Source: Brevundimonas sp. (lineage in GTDB: Bacteria > Pseudomonadota > Alphaproteobacteria > Caulobacterales > Caulobacteraceae). Taken from it: 64,000 nucleotides of DNA. The notes under the pieces are model-generated. The model was not told the origin of the DNA. It worked only from the letters and a program-made list of their open reading frames with translations, and ran no database searches. Both the position numbers and the translations under genes were made by a program. Below, piece by piece: positions 51,301-59,201 of this stretch. Positions within the stretch are counted from its first letter, which is position 1; the number at the start of each line of letters is the position of its first letter. Location: contig NZ_JAIXTC010000030.1 in NCBI RefSeq assembly GCF_027484365.1, positions 124,001-188,000 of the forward strand. The letters run 5' to 3'.

Positions 51301-53628
51301 GTGAACATCAGAGGCACAGTCAGCGTATCCGCATTGGTCATCGCCGCGACGCTTTCCGCGACACCGACCTTGGCCCAGACCGCGCCCTCCGGGCAGGAGG
51401 CGACGGTCGTGGATGAGATCATCGTCACGGCGACCCGTCGCGCGCAGCGATTGATCGAGGCGCCGGTCGCCGTCACCGCGGTCAGCGGCGAACAGCTGGA
51501 GAACTCCGGCGTCAGCGACATCCGAGAACTGACCAGCCTGGCGCCGAGCGTTCAGTTTCAGACGCCCGGCGGCGGCTCGGACTCCTCGATCCGCATCCGC
51601 GGCGTGGGCACGACCTCGACCAACCCCGGACTCGAATCGTCCGTCGGCGTGATCATCGACGGCGTTATCCGGGCCCGCACGGGGGTGGCGCTCTCGGAAC
51701 TCGGCGACCTGCAGGGAATCGAAGTCCTGCGCGGGCCCCAGGGCACGCTCTTCGGCCGCAACACCTCTTCGGGCATTATCAACGTCACGACGAAACAGCC
51801 TGATTTCAACGGGATCAGCGGCAACATCACCGGATCATACGGGAGCTTCAACGACCGCCGGATCTCGGGCGCCGCGAACTTCCCGCTGGTCGATGACGAA
51901 CTGGCCCTGCGCATCGAGGGCAGCTACGAGCTGCGTGACGGCTTCCATTCCGACGCCAACTCGGGCGAGAGCCTCGACAACCTCGACCGGCAGTTCGTTC
52001 GCGGCAAGCTGCTGTGGCGTCCGTCCGAGACCCTGAGCTGGACCTTTACGGCCGACTATACGAACCGCAATGAGAACTGCTGCGTCGCGGTTCTGGCCAT
52101 CGCCGGCCCCACCTACAACCTGGTCAACCAGCTGGCCGCCGCGCGTGGCGGGATCGGCTATTCGTCGACCAATCCGTTCGATCGCCGCGCTTCCAAGAAC
52201 AACATCCGGCAGAATCAGGAGGACATCGAGGATATGGGCGTGTCCGCCTCGGCCGAGTGGGATCTGGGCTGGGCGACCCTGAACTCGGTCAGCGCCTTCC
52301 GCAGCTGGGAGGCCTTCCGGTCCCAGGACTTCGATCACTCGGGCGCCGACCTGGGCTTCTTCGCACCCGACGGTCTGCACCAGGGCTTCGACGTCCTGAC
52401 CCAGGAACTGCGTCTTCAGGGTGAGAACGGTCGCCTCGACTGGCTGGTCGGTCTGTTCTACTCGGACGAGACGGTGCTGAACGACAGCGCCTATCGCATG
52501 GGCGCCGACTATCCGCTGATCTACGGCGGGGCGGCGACTTTCCAGGCCTCGACCCTGGCGGCCTTCCGGCCCGGCGACGGCGCGCGCGGCATCGGCGAGC
52601 AGAGCGGACAGGATCTGTCCTTCTTCACCCACAACGTGTTCCACGTCACGGACGCTCTCAGCATCACCGCCGGCCTGCGCTATACGCAGAACGACAAGGA
52701 GATCACCTACCGGGGCGAGAACTTCAACCCGGCCTGCGACAGCGCCGTGCGGACCAGCGACGCCCCGGGGATCACCCGGTTCTGCGCGCCGTTCTGGGAT
52801 ACCCGGCTCAACCCGGCGGGCGACAGCGACGCCCGGACCGAAACGGCGACGACCGGCACAGTGAACATCGCCTACCGGGTCAACCAGTCGCTCAACACCT
52901 ATGCGTCCTATTCGCGGGGCTACAAGTCGGGCGGCTACAACTTCGATCGTGCCGGCTTCACCACCCCCGCCACGCCGAACGCGCGCGATCTGGCCTTCGT
53001 CGAGGAGACGGTCGACGCCTATGAGGTCGGCATCAAGGGCGAGTTCTTCGACCGCACCCTGCGCGCCAACTTCGCGGCCTACCACCAGGCCTTCGAGGGC
53101 TTCCAGCTGATCGAGTTCACGGGCGTCAGCTTCGTGGTCCGCTCGCTGGCCGAGGTGATCACCAAGGGTGCCGAGCTCGAGGTCACCTGGGAGCCGACCC
53201 CCGGCCTGACCCTGACCAACGGCCTCAGCTATACCGACGCCTACTATCCGGTGAACGTGCTGAACCGCCAGTATTCCGGCCTGGAGCTGGAGCAGTCGCC
53301 GGACTGGGTCAATGTCTCGTCGGTGACCTGGGAGTTCCCCATCGGTGACGGCCTGACCGGTGTGGCCTACGCCGACGCCCGCTATTCCTCGGAGTTCTTC
53401 ACGGGCGGGTTCGATCCGAAACGCGTCCAGGAGAGCTTCACGACCGCCAATGTTCGCTTCTCCCTGCGGGACGCGAACGAGGCCTGGCAGCTGGACGTCT
53501 TCGCAAGGAACGTCTTCGACCAGGACTACTATCGCCGCGTGATCCCCGCGACCTTCCAGGCGGGATCCTACTCGGCCTTCCTCGGCGACCCCCGCACCTA
53601 CGGGGTCACCCTGCGGCGCAATTTCTGA
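51301..53628 (+). CDS. TonB-dependent receptor, second copy
   Basis: The protein is about 775 residues. The GTG at 51301 follows a GGGAGGA site by six bases and gives MNIRGTVSVSALVIAATLSATPTLAQ, a clean signal peptide; ATG codons at 51286 and 51295 overlap that site and are less likely. After the TonB box (VDEIIVTATRRAQRLIEAPVAV) comes a plug domain (SSIRIRGVG, SVGVIIDGVI, LQGIEVLRGPQGTLFGRNTSSG) and a barrel ending GVTLRRNF. It is an outer-membrane active importer, likely for the island substrate. Confidence 0.93.
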   Translation: MNIRGTVSVSALVIAATLSATPTLAQTAPSGQEATVVDEIIVTATRRAQRLIEAPVAVTAVSGEQLENSGVSDIRELTSLAPSVQFQTPGGGSDSSIRIRGVGTTSTNPGLESSVGVIIDGVIRARTGVALSELGDLQGIEVLRGPQGTLFGRNTSSGIINVTTKQPDFNGISGNITGSYGSFNDRRISGAANFPLVDDELALRIEGSYELRDGFHSDANSGESLDNLDRQFVRGKLLWRPSETLSWTFTADYTNRNENCCVAVLAIAGPTYNLVNQLAAARGGIGYSSTNPFDRRASKNNIRQNQEDIEDMGVSASAEWDLGWATLNSVSAFRSWEAFRSQDFDHSGADLGFFAPDGLHQGFDVLTQELRLQGENGRLDWLVGLFYSDETVLNDSAYRMGADYPLIYGGAATFQASTLAAFRPGDGARGIGEQSGQDLSFFTHNVFHVTDALSITAGLRYTQNDKEITYRGENFNPACDSAVRTSDAPGITRFCAPFWDTRLNPAGDSDARTETATTGTVNIAYRVNQSLNTYASYSRGYKSGGYNFDRAGFTTPATPNARDLAFVEETVDAYEVGIKGEFFDRTLRANFAAYHQAFEGFQLIEFTGVSFVVRSLAEVITKGAELEVTWEPTPGLTLTNGLSYTDAYYPVNVLNRQYSGLELEQSPDWVNVSSVTWEFPIGDGLTGVAYADARYSSEFFTGGFDPKRVQESFTTANVRFSLRDANEAWQLDVFARNVFDQDYYRRVIPATFQAGSYSAFLGDPRTYGVTLRRNF

Positions 53629-53665
53629 GCCGCTACTTCCGGGTTTTCCTGACCTGAGATGCCTC

Positions 53666-53696
53666 GGCCCCGCTGCGAAAGCAGCGGGGCCTTTTT
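53666..53696 (+). terminator. Rho-independent terminator after second TonB receptor
   Basis: GGCCCCGCTGC (53666-53676) pairs perfectly with GCAGCGGGGCC (53681-53691) around a GAAA loop and is followed by five T (53692-53696). It begins about 37 bases after the receptor stop and also faces the convergent acyl-CoA dehydrogenase gene. Confidence 0.93.
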
Positions 53697-53707
53697 CGGT
53701 GTGCGGC

Positions 53708-54895
53708 TCAGAACCCCATCTGCTTCGCCGCAAGATCGCGCAGAATCTCCTCCGACCCGCCGCCGATGACGAAGATGCGGGCTTCGCGGTAGATGCGTTC
53801 GACGCGGTTTCCGCCGGTATAGGCGCGGCCGCCCAGGACCTGCAGGCTTTCCCGGGCGCAATGTTCCAGCGTCGTCGTCGCCTGCACCTTCAGCAGGGCC
53901 AGGTCCGCGACCGGGACCTCGCCCCGGCCGAAGCGCCAGACCAGGATGTCCAGCATGGCGTAGGCGACCTTGATGCGCTGGACCATGTCCACGATCTTGT
54001 GACGCATCACCTGGTGGTCGATCAGTCGCTTGCCGAATGTCTGACGTTCGCGTGCGAAGGCGATGGCCTCGGCCACGCAGGTGCGGGTCATGGACAGGGT
54101 CGCGGCGATGCCGGAGAACCGCTCGATGTTGAACTGGCTGGCAAGGCCGGCGAAGCCCCGGTTCTCGACCCCGACCAGATTGGTCACGGGGACCTCGACA
54201 TTGTCGAAGTTCAGCCAGCCGTTGTTCCGGTTGTACCATTGCAGGCCGGGCAGGGGGCCGCGGGTCACGCCCGGGCGGTCCGTCTCGATCAGCAGCATCG
54301 ACAGGCCGCCCATGCCGGGTCCGCCGGTCCGCACCGCCGTGAGCAGATAGTCGGCCTTCATGGCGCCCGAGATCAGGGTCTTGCCGCCGTAGACGACGAA
54401 CATGTCTCCGCGGCGTTCGGCCGTCGTGGTGAAGCCGGAGACGTCAGAGCCGCCGCCGGGCTCGGTCACCGCGAAGGCGATCTTTTTCTCGCCGGCCAGC
54501 ACCGGGCGGGCGACCCGATCCAGCATTTCGGCTGTACCGCCATTGATGATCGGCGGCAGGGCGATCCACGGCGTGGCCAGATCGGCGAAGACCACGCCGG
54601 ACCCCATGCGGAAGAACTCCTCGGCGAAGATGATCCGGTGCCACAGGTCGACGTTCTCGCCGGTTCCGCCCAGATCCTCGCGGAAGCCCATGCCGCTGAT
54701 GCCTTCACGCGCGGCGTCCTGGTAGAGACTGTCGGGGAAGTCCGAGACGGCGTCCCAGGCGTCGAGATGCGGCGCGATGTATCCGTTCACGAAACGGCGC
54801 AGCCTGGCCCGCCAGGCCTCGTGCTCGGGCGTCATGAACGGGCTGGGCGGCCTCAGACCGTCGAAATCGAGCGCGGGCGGGGTGTGTTCGGCCAT
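53708..54895 (-). CDS. Acyl-CoA dehydrogenase family protein
   Basis: The protein is about 395 residues from MAEHTPPALDFDGL, chosen because an AGGGA site precedes that ATG by eight bases; an ATG at 54910 overlaps this site. It has the helical N-terminal domain, the FAD signatures FAVTEPGGGSDVSGFTTTAERRGD and QTFGKRLIDHQVMRHKIVDM, and the C-terminal GGRAYTGGNRVERIYREARIFVIGGGSEEI. The usual medium-chain catalytic Glu (YEGT) is replaced by Gly in IGGGS, as in many bacterial members that place the base elsewhere. It should introduce a double bond into an acyl-CoA. Confidence 0.92.
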   Translation of the reverse strand: MAEHTPPALDFDGLRPPSPFMTPEHEAWRARLRRFVNGYIAPHLDAWDAVSDFPDSLYQDAAREGISGMGFREDLGGTGENVDLWHRIIFAEEFFRMGSGVVFADLATPWIALPPIINGGTAEMLDRVARPVLAGEKKIAFAVTEPGGGSDVSGFTTTAERRGDMFVVYGGKTLISGAMKADYLLTAVRTGGPGMGGLSMLLIETDRPGVTRGPLPGLQWYNRNNGWLNFDNVEVPVTNLVGVENRGFAGLASQFNIERFSGIAATLSMTRTCVAEAIAFARERQTFGKRLIDHQVMRHKIVDMVQRIKVAYAMLDILVWRFGRGEVPVADLALLKVQATTTLEHCARESLQVLGGRAYTGGNRVERIYREARIFVIGGGSEEILRDLAAKQMGF

Positions 54896-54976
54896 GGTCG
54901 TTTCCCTCATGCGCCGGCGGATCCGGCGTCGCTTTCATTTTCATACTAAAGCCCTCTCGCCATCCGCTGCAAGCAT

Positions 54977-54992
54977 GGTATGCTAACGCAAG
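54977..54992 (-). promoter_or_regulatory. Island motif copy in the ACAD/carotenoid oxygenase gap
   Basis: On the minus strand this reads CTTGCGTTAGCATACC; the first 12 bases fit the consensus. It lies in the 134-base divergent gap 54896-55029 and could serve both start codons. Confidence 0.5.
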
Positions 54993-55029
54993 TCGCCTTC
55001 TCGAGGTCGAGCGGTTGCAGGAGAGATCG

Positions 55030-56550
55030 ATGGGACTGGAACAGACAGGCAGGGCCCGCACGGCCTTCGAGGGCGGCGTGGCCCAGGCTCCGCTGAAGAT
55101 GACGCTCACGGACCGGTCGCACCCCTATATGCAGGGTGCCTGGACGCCCCAGCATGAGGAACACACCGCCGACGACATGGTGGTGATCGGAACGATCCCG
55201 ACCGATATCGACGGCGTCTATGTGCGCAACACCGAGAACCCCGTCCACCAGCCTTTGGGCCGCTATCACCCGTTCGACGGCGACGGCATGCTGCACGCGA
55301 TCTCGTTCAAGGACGGCAAGGCCAGCTATCGCAACCGCTTCGTCCGCACGGCCGGCTTCGAGGCCGAGCAGGAGGCGGGACGCGCCCTGTGGGCTGGTCT
55401 GGCCGAGCATCCGTCGCTGTCCGAAAAGCCGGGCTGGGGCGCGCACGGCGGGTTGAAGGATTCGTCGTCGACGGACGTCATCATCCACGCCGGGGCCATA
55501 CTCTCGACCTTCTACCAGTGCGGCGAGGCCTATCGGCTGGATCCCTATACGCTGGAGCCGATGGGGACGGACGGCTGGTGCCCGCCGGAGGGAATCTCGG
55601 CCCACCCCAAGGTCGATCCGAAGACGGGCGAGCTGTTGTTCTTCAACTACTCCAAGGCCGCGCCCTACATGCACTACGGCGTTGTCGGGGCCGACAACCA
55701 GCTGAAGCATCTGACGCCTGTGCCCCTGCCTGGACCGCGTCTGCCGCACGACATGGCCTTCACGACGAACTGGTCGATCCTCAACGACTTCCCCCTGTTC
55801 TGGGAGCAAGACCTGTTGCCCAAGGGCTTCCACGTGGCCCGGTTCCATCCCGACATGAAGTCGCGCTTCGGCCTGATCCCGCGCTTCGGCGGCGAGGCCG
55901 ACGTGCGCTGGTTCGAGGGCGACGCCACCTATGTGCTGCACTTCCTGAACGCCTGGGAGGACGGCGACACCGTCGTTCTGGACGGCTATTTCCAGGACAA
56001 TCCGGTGCCCAAGACCAGCCCGGACGCCTGGCCGCAGTACGAGCGGATCATGACCTTCCTCGACCAGAACATGCTGCAACCCAAGCTGCACCGCTGGCGC
56101 TTCAACCTGAAGACGGGCGAGACCACGGAACAGCGGCTCGACGACCGGGTGCTGGAATTCGGGATCATCAACAACCAGTTCGCGGGCGTGAAATATCGCT
56201 GGGCCTACTCCGCAGTGTCCAAGCCCGGCTGGTTCCTGTTCACCGGCCTGGTCAAGCACGACATGGAGACGCTGGACAGCTGGGCCGTCGATTTCGGGCC
56301 CGAACGCTATGGCTCGGAGCCCGGGTTCGCGCCGCGCGTCGGGGCGACGGAGGAGGACGACGGCTATCTGATTACCTATGTCACCGACATGATCGAGGAC
56401 CGGTCGGAATGCGTGATCTATGATGCGCGCAAGCTGGCGGATGGTCCCGTGGCGCGTATCATTCTGCCGGGCCGGATCTCCAGCGGCACCCATGCGACCT
56501 GGGAGCAGGGCGAGACCATCCGGGCGTCAAAGGCGGCGCTTGCAGCGTAA
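55030..56550 (+). CDS. Carotenoid/stilbene cleavage oxygenase
   Basis: This 506-residue protein has the seven-bladed propeller pattern of the RPE65/carotenoid cleavage/lignostilbene dioxygenase family. The four Fe(II)-binding His residues are visible at about H192 (ISAHPK), H240 (LPHDMAF), H304 (LHFLNAWEDGD) and H488 (SGTHATW). Conserved VYVRNTENP and YHPFDGDGMLH lie near the N-terminus. These enzymes cleave a conjugated C=C bond with O2, in carotenoids, apocarotenoids or stilbenes. The ATG at 55030 follows an AGGAGA site. It is 12 bases from the thiolase gene, which is an odd partner unless cleavage products are degraded through CoA esters. Confidence 0.93.
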   Translation: MGLEQTGRARTAFEGGVAQAPLKMTLTDRSHPYMQGAWTPQHEEHTADDMVVIGTIPTDIDGVYVRNTENPVHQPLGRYHPFDGDGMLHAISFKDGKASYRNRFVRTAGFEAEQEAGRALWAGLAEHPSLSEKPGWGAHGGLKDSSSTDVIIHAGAILSTFYQCGEAYRLDPYTLEPMGTDGWCPPEGISAHPKVDPKTGELLFFNYSKAAPYMHYGVVGADNQLKHLTPVPLPGPRLPHDMAFTTNWSILNDFPLFWEQDLLPKGFHVARFHPDMKSRFGLIPRFGGEADVRWFEGDATYVLHFLNAWEDGDTVVLDGYFQDNPVPKTSPDAWPQYERIMTFLDQNMLQPKLHRWRFNLKTGETTEQRLDDRVLEFGIINNQFAGVKYRWAYSAVSKPGWFLFTGLVKHDMETLDSWAVDFGPERYGSEPGFAPRVGATEEDDGYLITYVTDMIEDRSECVIYDARKLADGPVARIILPGRISSGTHATWEQGETIRASKAALAA

Positions 56551-56562
56551 GGACAGGCGGAC

Positions 56563-57780
56563 ATGACCTATATCCTCGGCGGCTGGCAGTCGGACTTCGC
56601 GCGCAACTATGCGCGCGAGGGGCTGGAGATCGGCGACGGCTTCGCTGAGGCCGTCCACGGCGCCCTCGCCGAGACGGGGCTTGAGCCCGAGGACATCGAC
56701 GTGGGCCATGTCGGCAATTTCGTCGGCGACCTGTTCACCGGGCAGGGGATGCTTGGCGGCTTCTTCGCCATGACCGATGAGCGGTTCACAGGAATGCCGG
56801 CCTCGCGCCATGAGGCCGCCTGCGCCTCGGGCAGCCTCGCCATCATGGCCGCCGCGGCCGATATCGAGTCCGGCCGATACGGCACGGCCATGGTGCTGGG
56901 CCTGGAGATGATGCGTAACGTCCCGGGCGTCACTGCGGCCGAGCATCTGGGCGCCGCGGCCTGGGCCGGGCACGAGTATCTGGACGCGACCTACGCCTGG
57001 CCACGCGCCTTCTCGGACCTGACCGAGGAATACGACCGCCGCTACGGTATCGACGAGGTTCACCTGCGTCGGATTTCGCAGATCAACTTCGACAACGCCA
57101 AGCGCAATCCGAACGCCCAGACCCGCAACTACAGCTTCTCCAACGCCAGCTTCACCGACGACGACGAGGCCAATCCGGTCATCGAGGGCCGGGTTCGCAA
57201 GACCGACTGCGGCCAGGTCACCGACGGCGCCGCCGCCATCATCCTGGCCTCGCCCGAGCGCGCCGCCGACTATGCCCGCAAGTGTGGCATTCCGCTGGAG
57301 AGCCTTCCCCGCATCAAGGGCTGGGGCCACCGCTGCGCCCCCATCGACTACGGCCGCAAGATCAAGGCCAGCGAGGGCCAGCCCTATGTCTTCCCCCAGG
57401 TGAAGCGCGCCATCGACGACGCCCGTGCCCGGGCCGGTCTCGACCTGTCGGGGATCGACGCGGTGGAGACCCACGACTGCTTCTCCATGACCGAATACAT
57501 GGCCATCGATCACCTGGGCCTGACCGCGCCGGGCGAGAGCTGGAAGGCGGTTGAGGCCGGCGATATCGAGATGGGGGGCAGGCTGCCGATCAATGCCTCG
57601 GGCGGCCTGATCGGTTGCGGTCACCCGGTCGGTGCGACCGGCGTGCGGATGGCGCTGGACGCGTTCAAACAGACGACCGGCACGGCGGGGGACTATCAGG
57701 TCGAGGGTGCGCGGAACGTGCAGACTCTGAACATCGGCGGGTCGACGACGACGACGGTCAGTTTCGTGGTGGGGGTCTAG
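56563..57780 (+). CDS. Thiolase family protein, SCP2-type, first copy
   Basis: The 405-residue protein has the thiolase nucleophile Cys87 in EAACASGS, THDCFSMTEYM with the active His, and NASGGLIGCGHPVGATG, which carries both the second catalytic His and Cys. SCP2-type thiolases act on branched or steroid-side-chain 3-oxoacyl-CoAs. It is co-transcribed with the carotenoid oxygenase and is convergent with the thioesterase gene nine bases away. Both active-site cysteines are intact, supporting true thiolysis. Confidence 0.92.
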   Translation: MTYILGGWQSDFARNYAREGLEIGDGFAEAVHGALAETGLEPEDIDVGHVGNFVGDLFTGQGMLGGFFAMTDERFTGMPASRHEAACASGSLAIMAAAADIESGRYGTAMVLGLEMMRNVPGVTAAEHLGAAAWAGHEYLDATYAWPRAFSDLTEEYDRRYGIDEVHLRRISQINFDNAKRNPNAQTRNYSFSNASFTDDDEANPVIEGRVRKTDCGQVTDGAAAIILASPERAADYARKCGIPLESLPRIKGWGHRCAPIDYGRKIKASEGQPYVFPQVKRAIDDARARAGLDLSGIDAVETHDCFSMTEYMAIDHLGLTAPGESWKAVEAGDIEMGGRLPINASGGLIGCGHPVGATGVRMALDAFKQTTGTAGDYQVEGARNVQTLNIGGSTTTTVSFVVGV

Positions 57781-57789
57781 CGCCCGGCG

Positions 57790-58251
57790 TTATCGAGCCG
57801 CCCGGATCGCCACCCCGACGGTGCCCTGGGCGACGACCACGCCTGCGTCGGTGACCACTTCGGCCGCCACCACGGCCTTGCGATCATCGCTGTATGTGAC
57901 CGTCCCGGTCGCCTCCAGCCGCGCCGTGTCGCTGGGCGCGGCGTTGAGGAAGCGCATCGTCAGATCCGTGGTCACCAGCGTCTGGCCGGGCTTCAGGATG
58001 CTCATCGTCGCCGCCCCGCCGGCCATGTCGATCAGGGCCGCCGTCACCCCGCCATGGACCAGGCCGATGAAGTTGGCGTGACCCGGGTCGATGTCCAGCG
58101 CTACTCGCACGAATCCCTCGCGCGCCTCGACCGGATGCGAACCCAGCCGCCTGAGGAAGCCGCCCACGCCGTCGCCCGCCACCATCCAGCGCCGCACGAG
58201 CTCCAGCCCGTCGACGGTCGGATCCAGCTTGAACCGGACGGGTTCGCTCAC
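57790..58251 (-). CDS. Hotdog-fold thioesterase, PaaI-like
   Basis: This 153-residue protein has the PaaI-type signature FIGLVHGGVTAALIDMAGGAATMSI, in which the Asp of LIDMA is the general base, and VTTDLTMRFLNAAPSDTARLEATGTV in the second strand region. Such enzymes hydrolyse aryl or acyl-CoA thioesters and may rescue CoA. The GTG start overlaps the upstream stop by four bases (GTGA). It is the last of six coupled minus-strand genes. Confidence 0.88.
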   Translation of the reverse strand: MSEPVRFKLDPTVDGLELVRRWMVAGDGVGGFLRRLGSHPVEAREGFVRVALDIDPGHANFIGLVHGGVTAALIDMAGGAATMSILKPGQTLVTTDLTMRFLNAAPSDTARLEATGTVTYSDDRKAVVAAEVVTDAGVVVAQGTVGVAIRAAR

Positions 58252-59201
58252 GCCGCCCCGCGCAGGGCCGGGCGCTTGGCGGTCTTGCGTTCGAACCGGT
58301 CCAGCGCCGCGAGGTATTCCCGTTCCAGCTGCGCCACGACGTCGGCGATCGGCTCCACCGCCTTGACCGACTCGATACCCTGCCCTGCCGCCCAGATGTC
58401 GCGCCAGCGCTTGTTGTCGCCGCCGGAGGCATAGTTGCGCTCGGCCGGGCCGCCCAGATTGTCCGGGTCGTGGCCGGCAGCCGCCAGCGATGGCTTGAGC
58501 CACGAGGCGGCAGTGCCGGTCACCGAGTCTGATACCACCAGATCGTCCGGCCCAGAGTCGATGACCATCTGTTTGTAGGCCGGCTGGGCCATGCTCTCGG
58601 TCGTCGCCAGGAAGCGGGTGCCCATGTAGACGAAGTCCGCTCCGGCCGCGACCGCGCCCGCGATCCCGGCGCCGTCCCCGACGCCGCCGCCGACCGCGAT
58701 ATAGCCGTCGAAGAACTCCCGCACCGCCGAGATGAAGGCGAAGGGCGACAGGTGGCCGGTGTGACCTCCAGCACCGGCGCTGACACAGGCCAGACCATCG
58801 ACGCCGGCAGCAGCCGCCTTCTTCGCCAGGGTCATGGAGATCACGTCGGCGAAGACCAGGCCGCCATAGGCCTTGACCGTCTCCATCACCGGTTTCGGCG
58901 ACCCGAGGGCCGTGATCACGACCGGCGGCCTGTACTGCGCCACGAGGCGCAGGTCCTCGGCCAGACGGGCATTGGTCGAATGAGTGATCAGGTTAGCGAT
59001 CCAGGGCGCGTCGCCGGGCGTCAGGGCTTCCGTGATCCGGGCCATCCAGCCGTCGAGATCCTCGACCGTGCGGCAGTTGGTGGTTGGAAAGGCCCCCCCG
59101 ATTCCGGCCTTGCAAGCGGCGATCACCATCTCCGGCCCCGAGACCAGGAACATGGGCGCGGCGAAGACGGGCAGGCGGAGGCTGTCGAAGGCGGCGGTCA
59201 T
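58248..59201 (-). CDS. Nitronate monooxygenase-like FMN protein
   Basis: The protein is 317 residues from MTAAFDSLRLPVFAAPMFLVSGPEMVIAACKAGIGGAFP, the TIM-barrel opening of 2-nitropropane dioxygenase-type FMN proteins. GAGGHTGHLSPF, VGGGVGDGAGIAGAVAAGADFVYMGTRFLAT are the FMN-phosphate loops. The second GH motif lacks the usual preceding Glu. Many family members are not true nitronate oxidases; in fatty-acid gene clusters some act as enoyl reductases. It is four-base coupled to genes on both sides. Confidence 0.88.
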   Translation of the reverse strand: MTAAFDSLRLPVFAAPMFLVSGPEMVIAACKAGIGGAFPTTNCRTVEDLDGWMARITEALTPGDAPWIANLITHSTNARLAEDLRLVAQYRPPVVITALGSPKPVMETVKAYGGLVFADVISMTLAKKAAAAGVDGLACVSAGAGGHTGHLSPFAFISAVREFFDGYIAVGGGVGDGAGIAGAVAAGADFVYMGTRFLATTESMAQPAYKQMVIDSGPDDLVVSDSVTGTAASWLKPSLAAAGHDPDNLGGPAERNYASGGDNKRWRDIWAAGQGIESVKAVEPIADVVAQLEREYLAALDRFERKTAKRPALRGAA

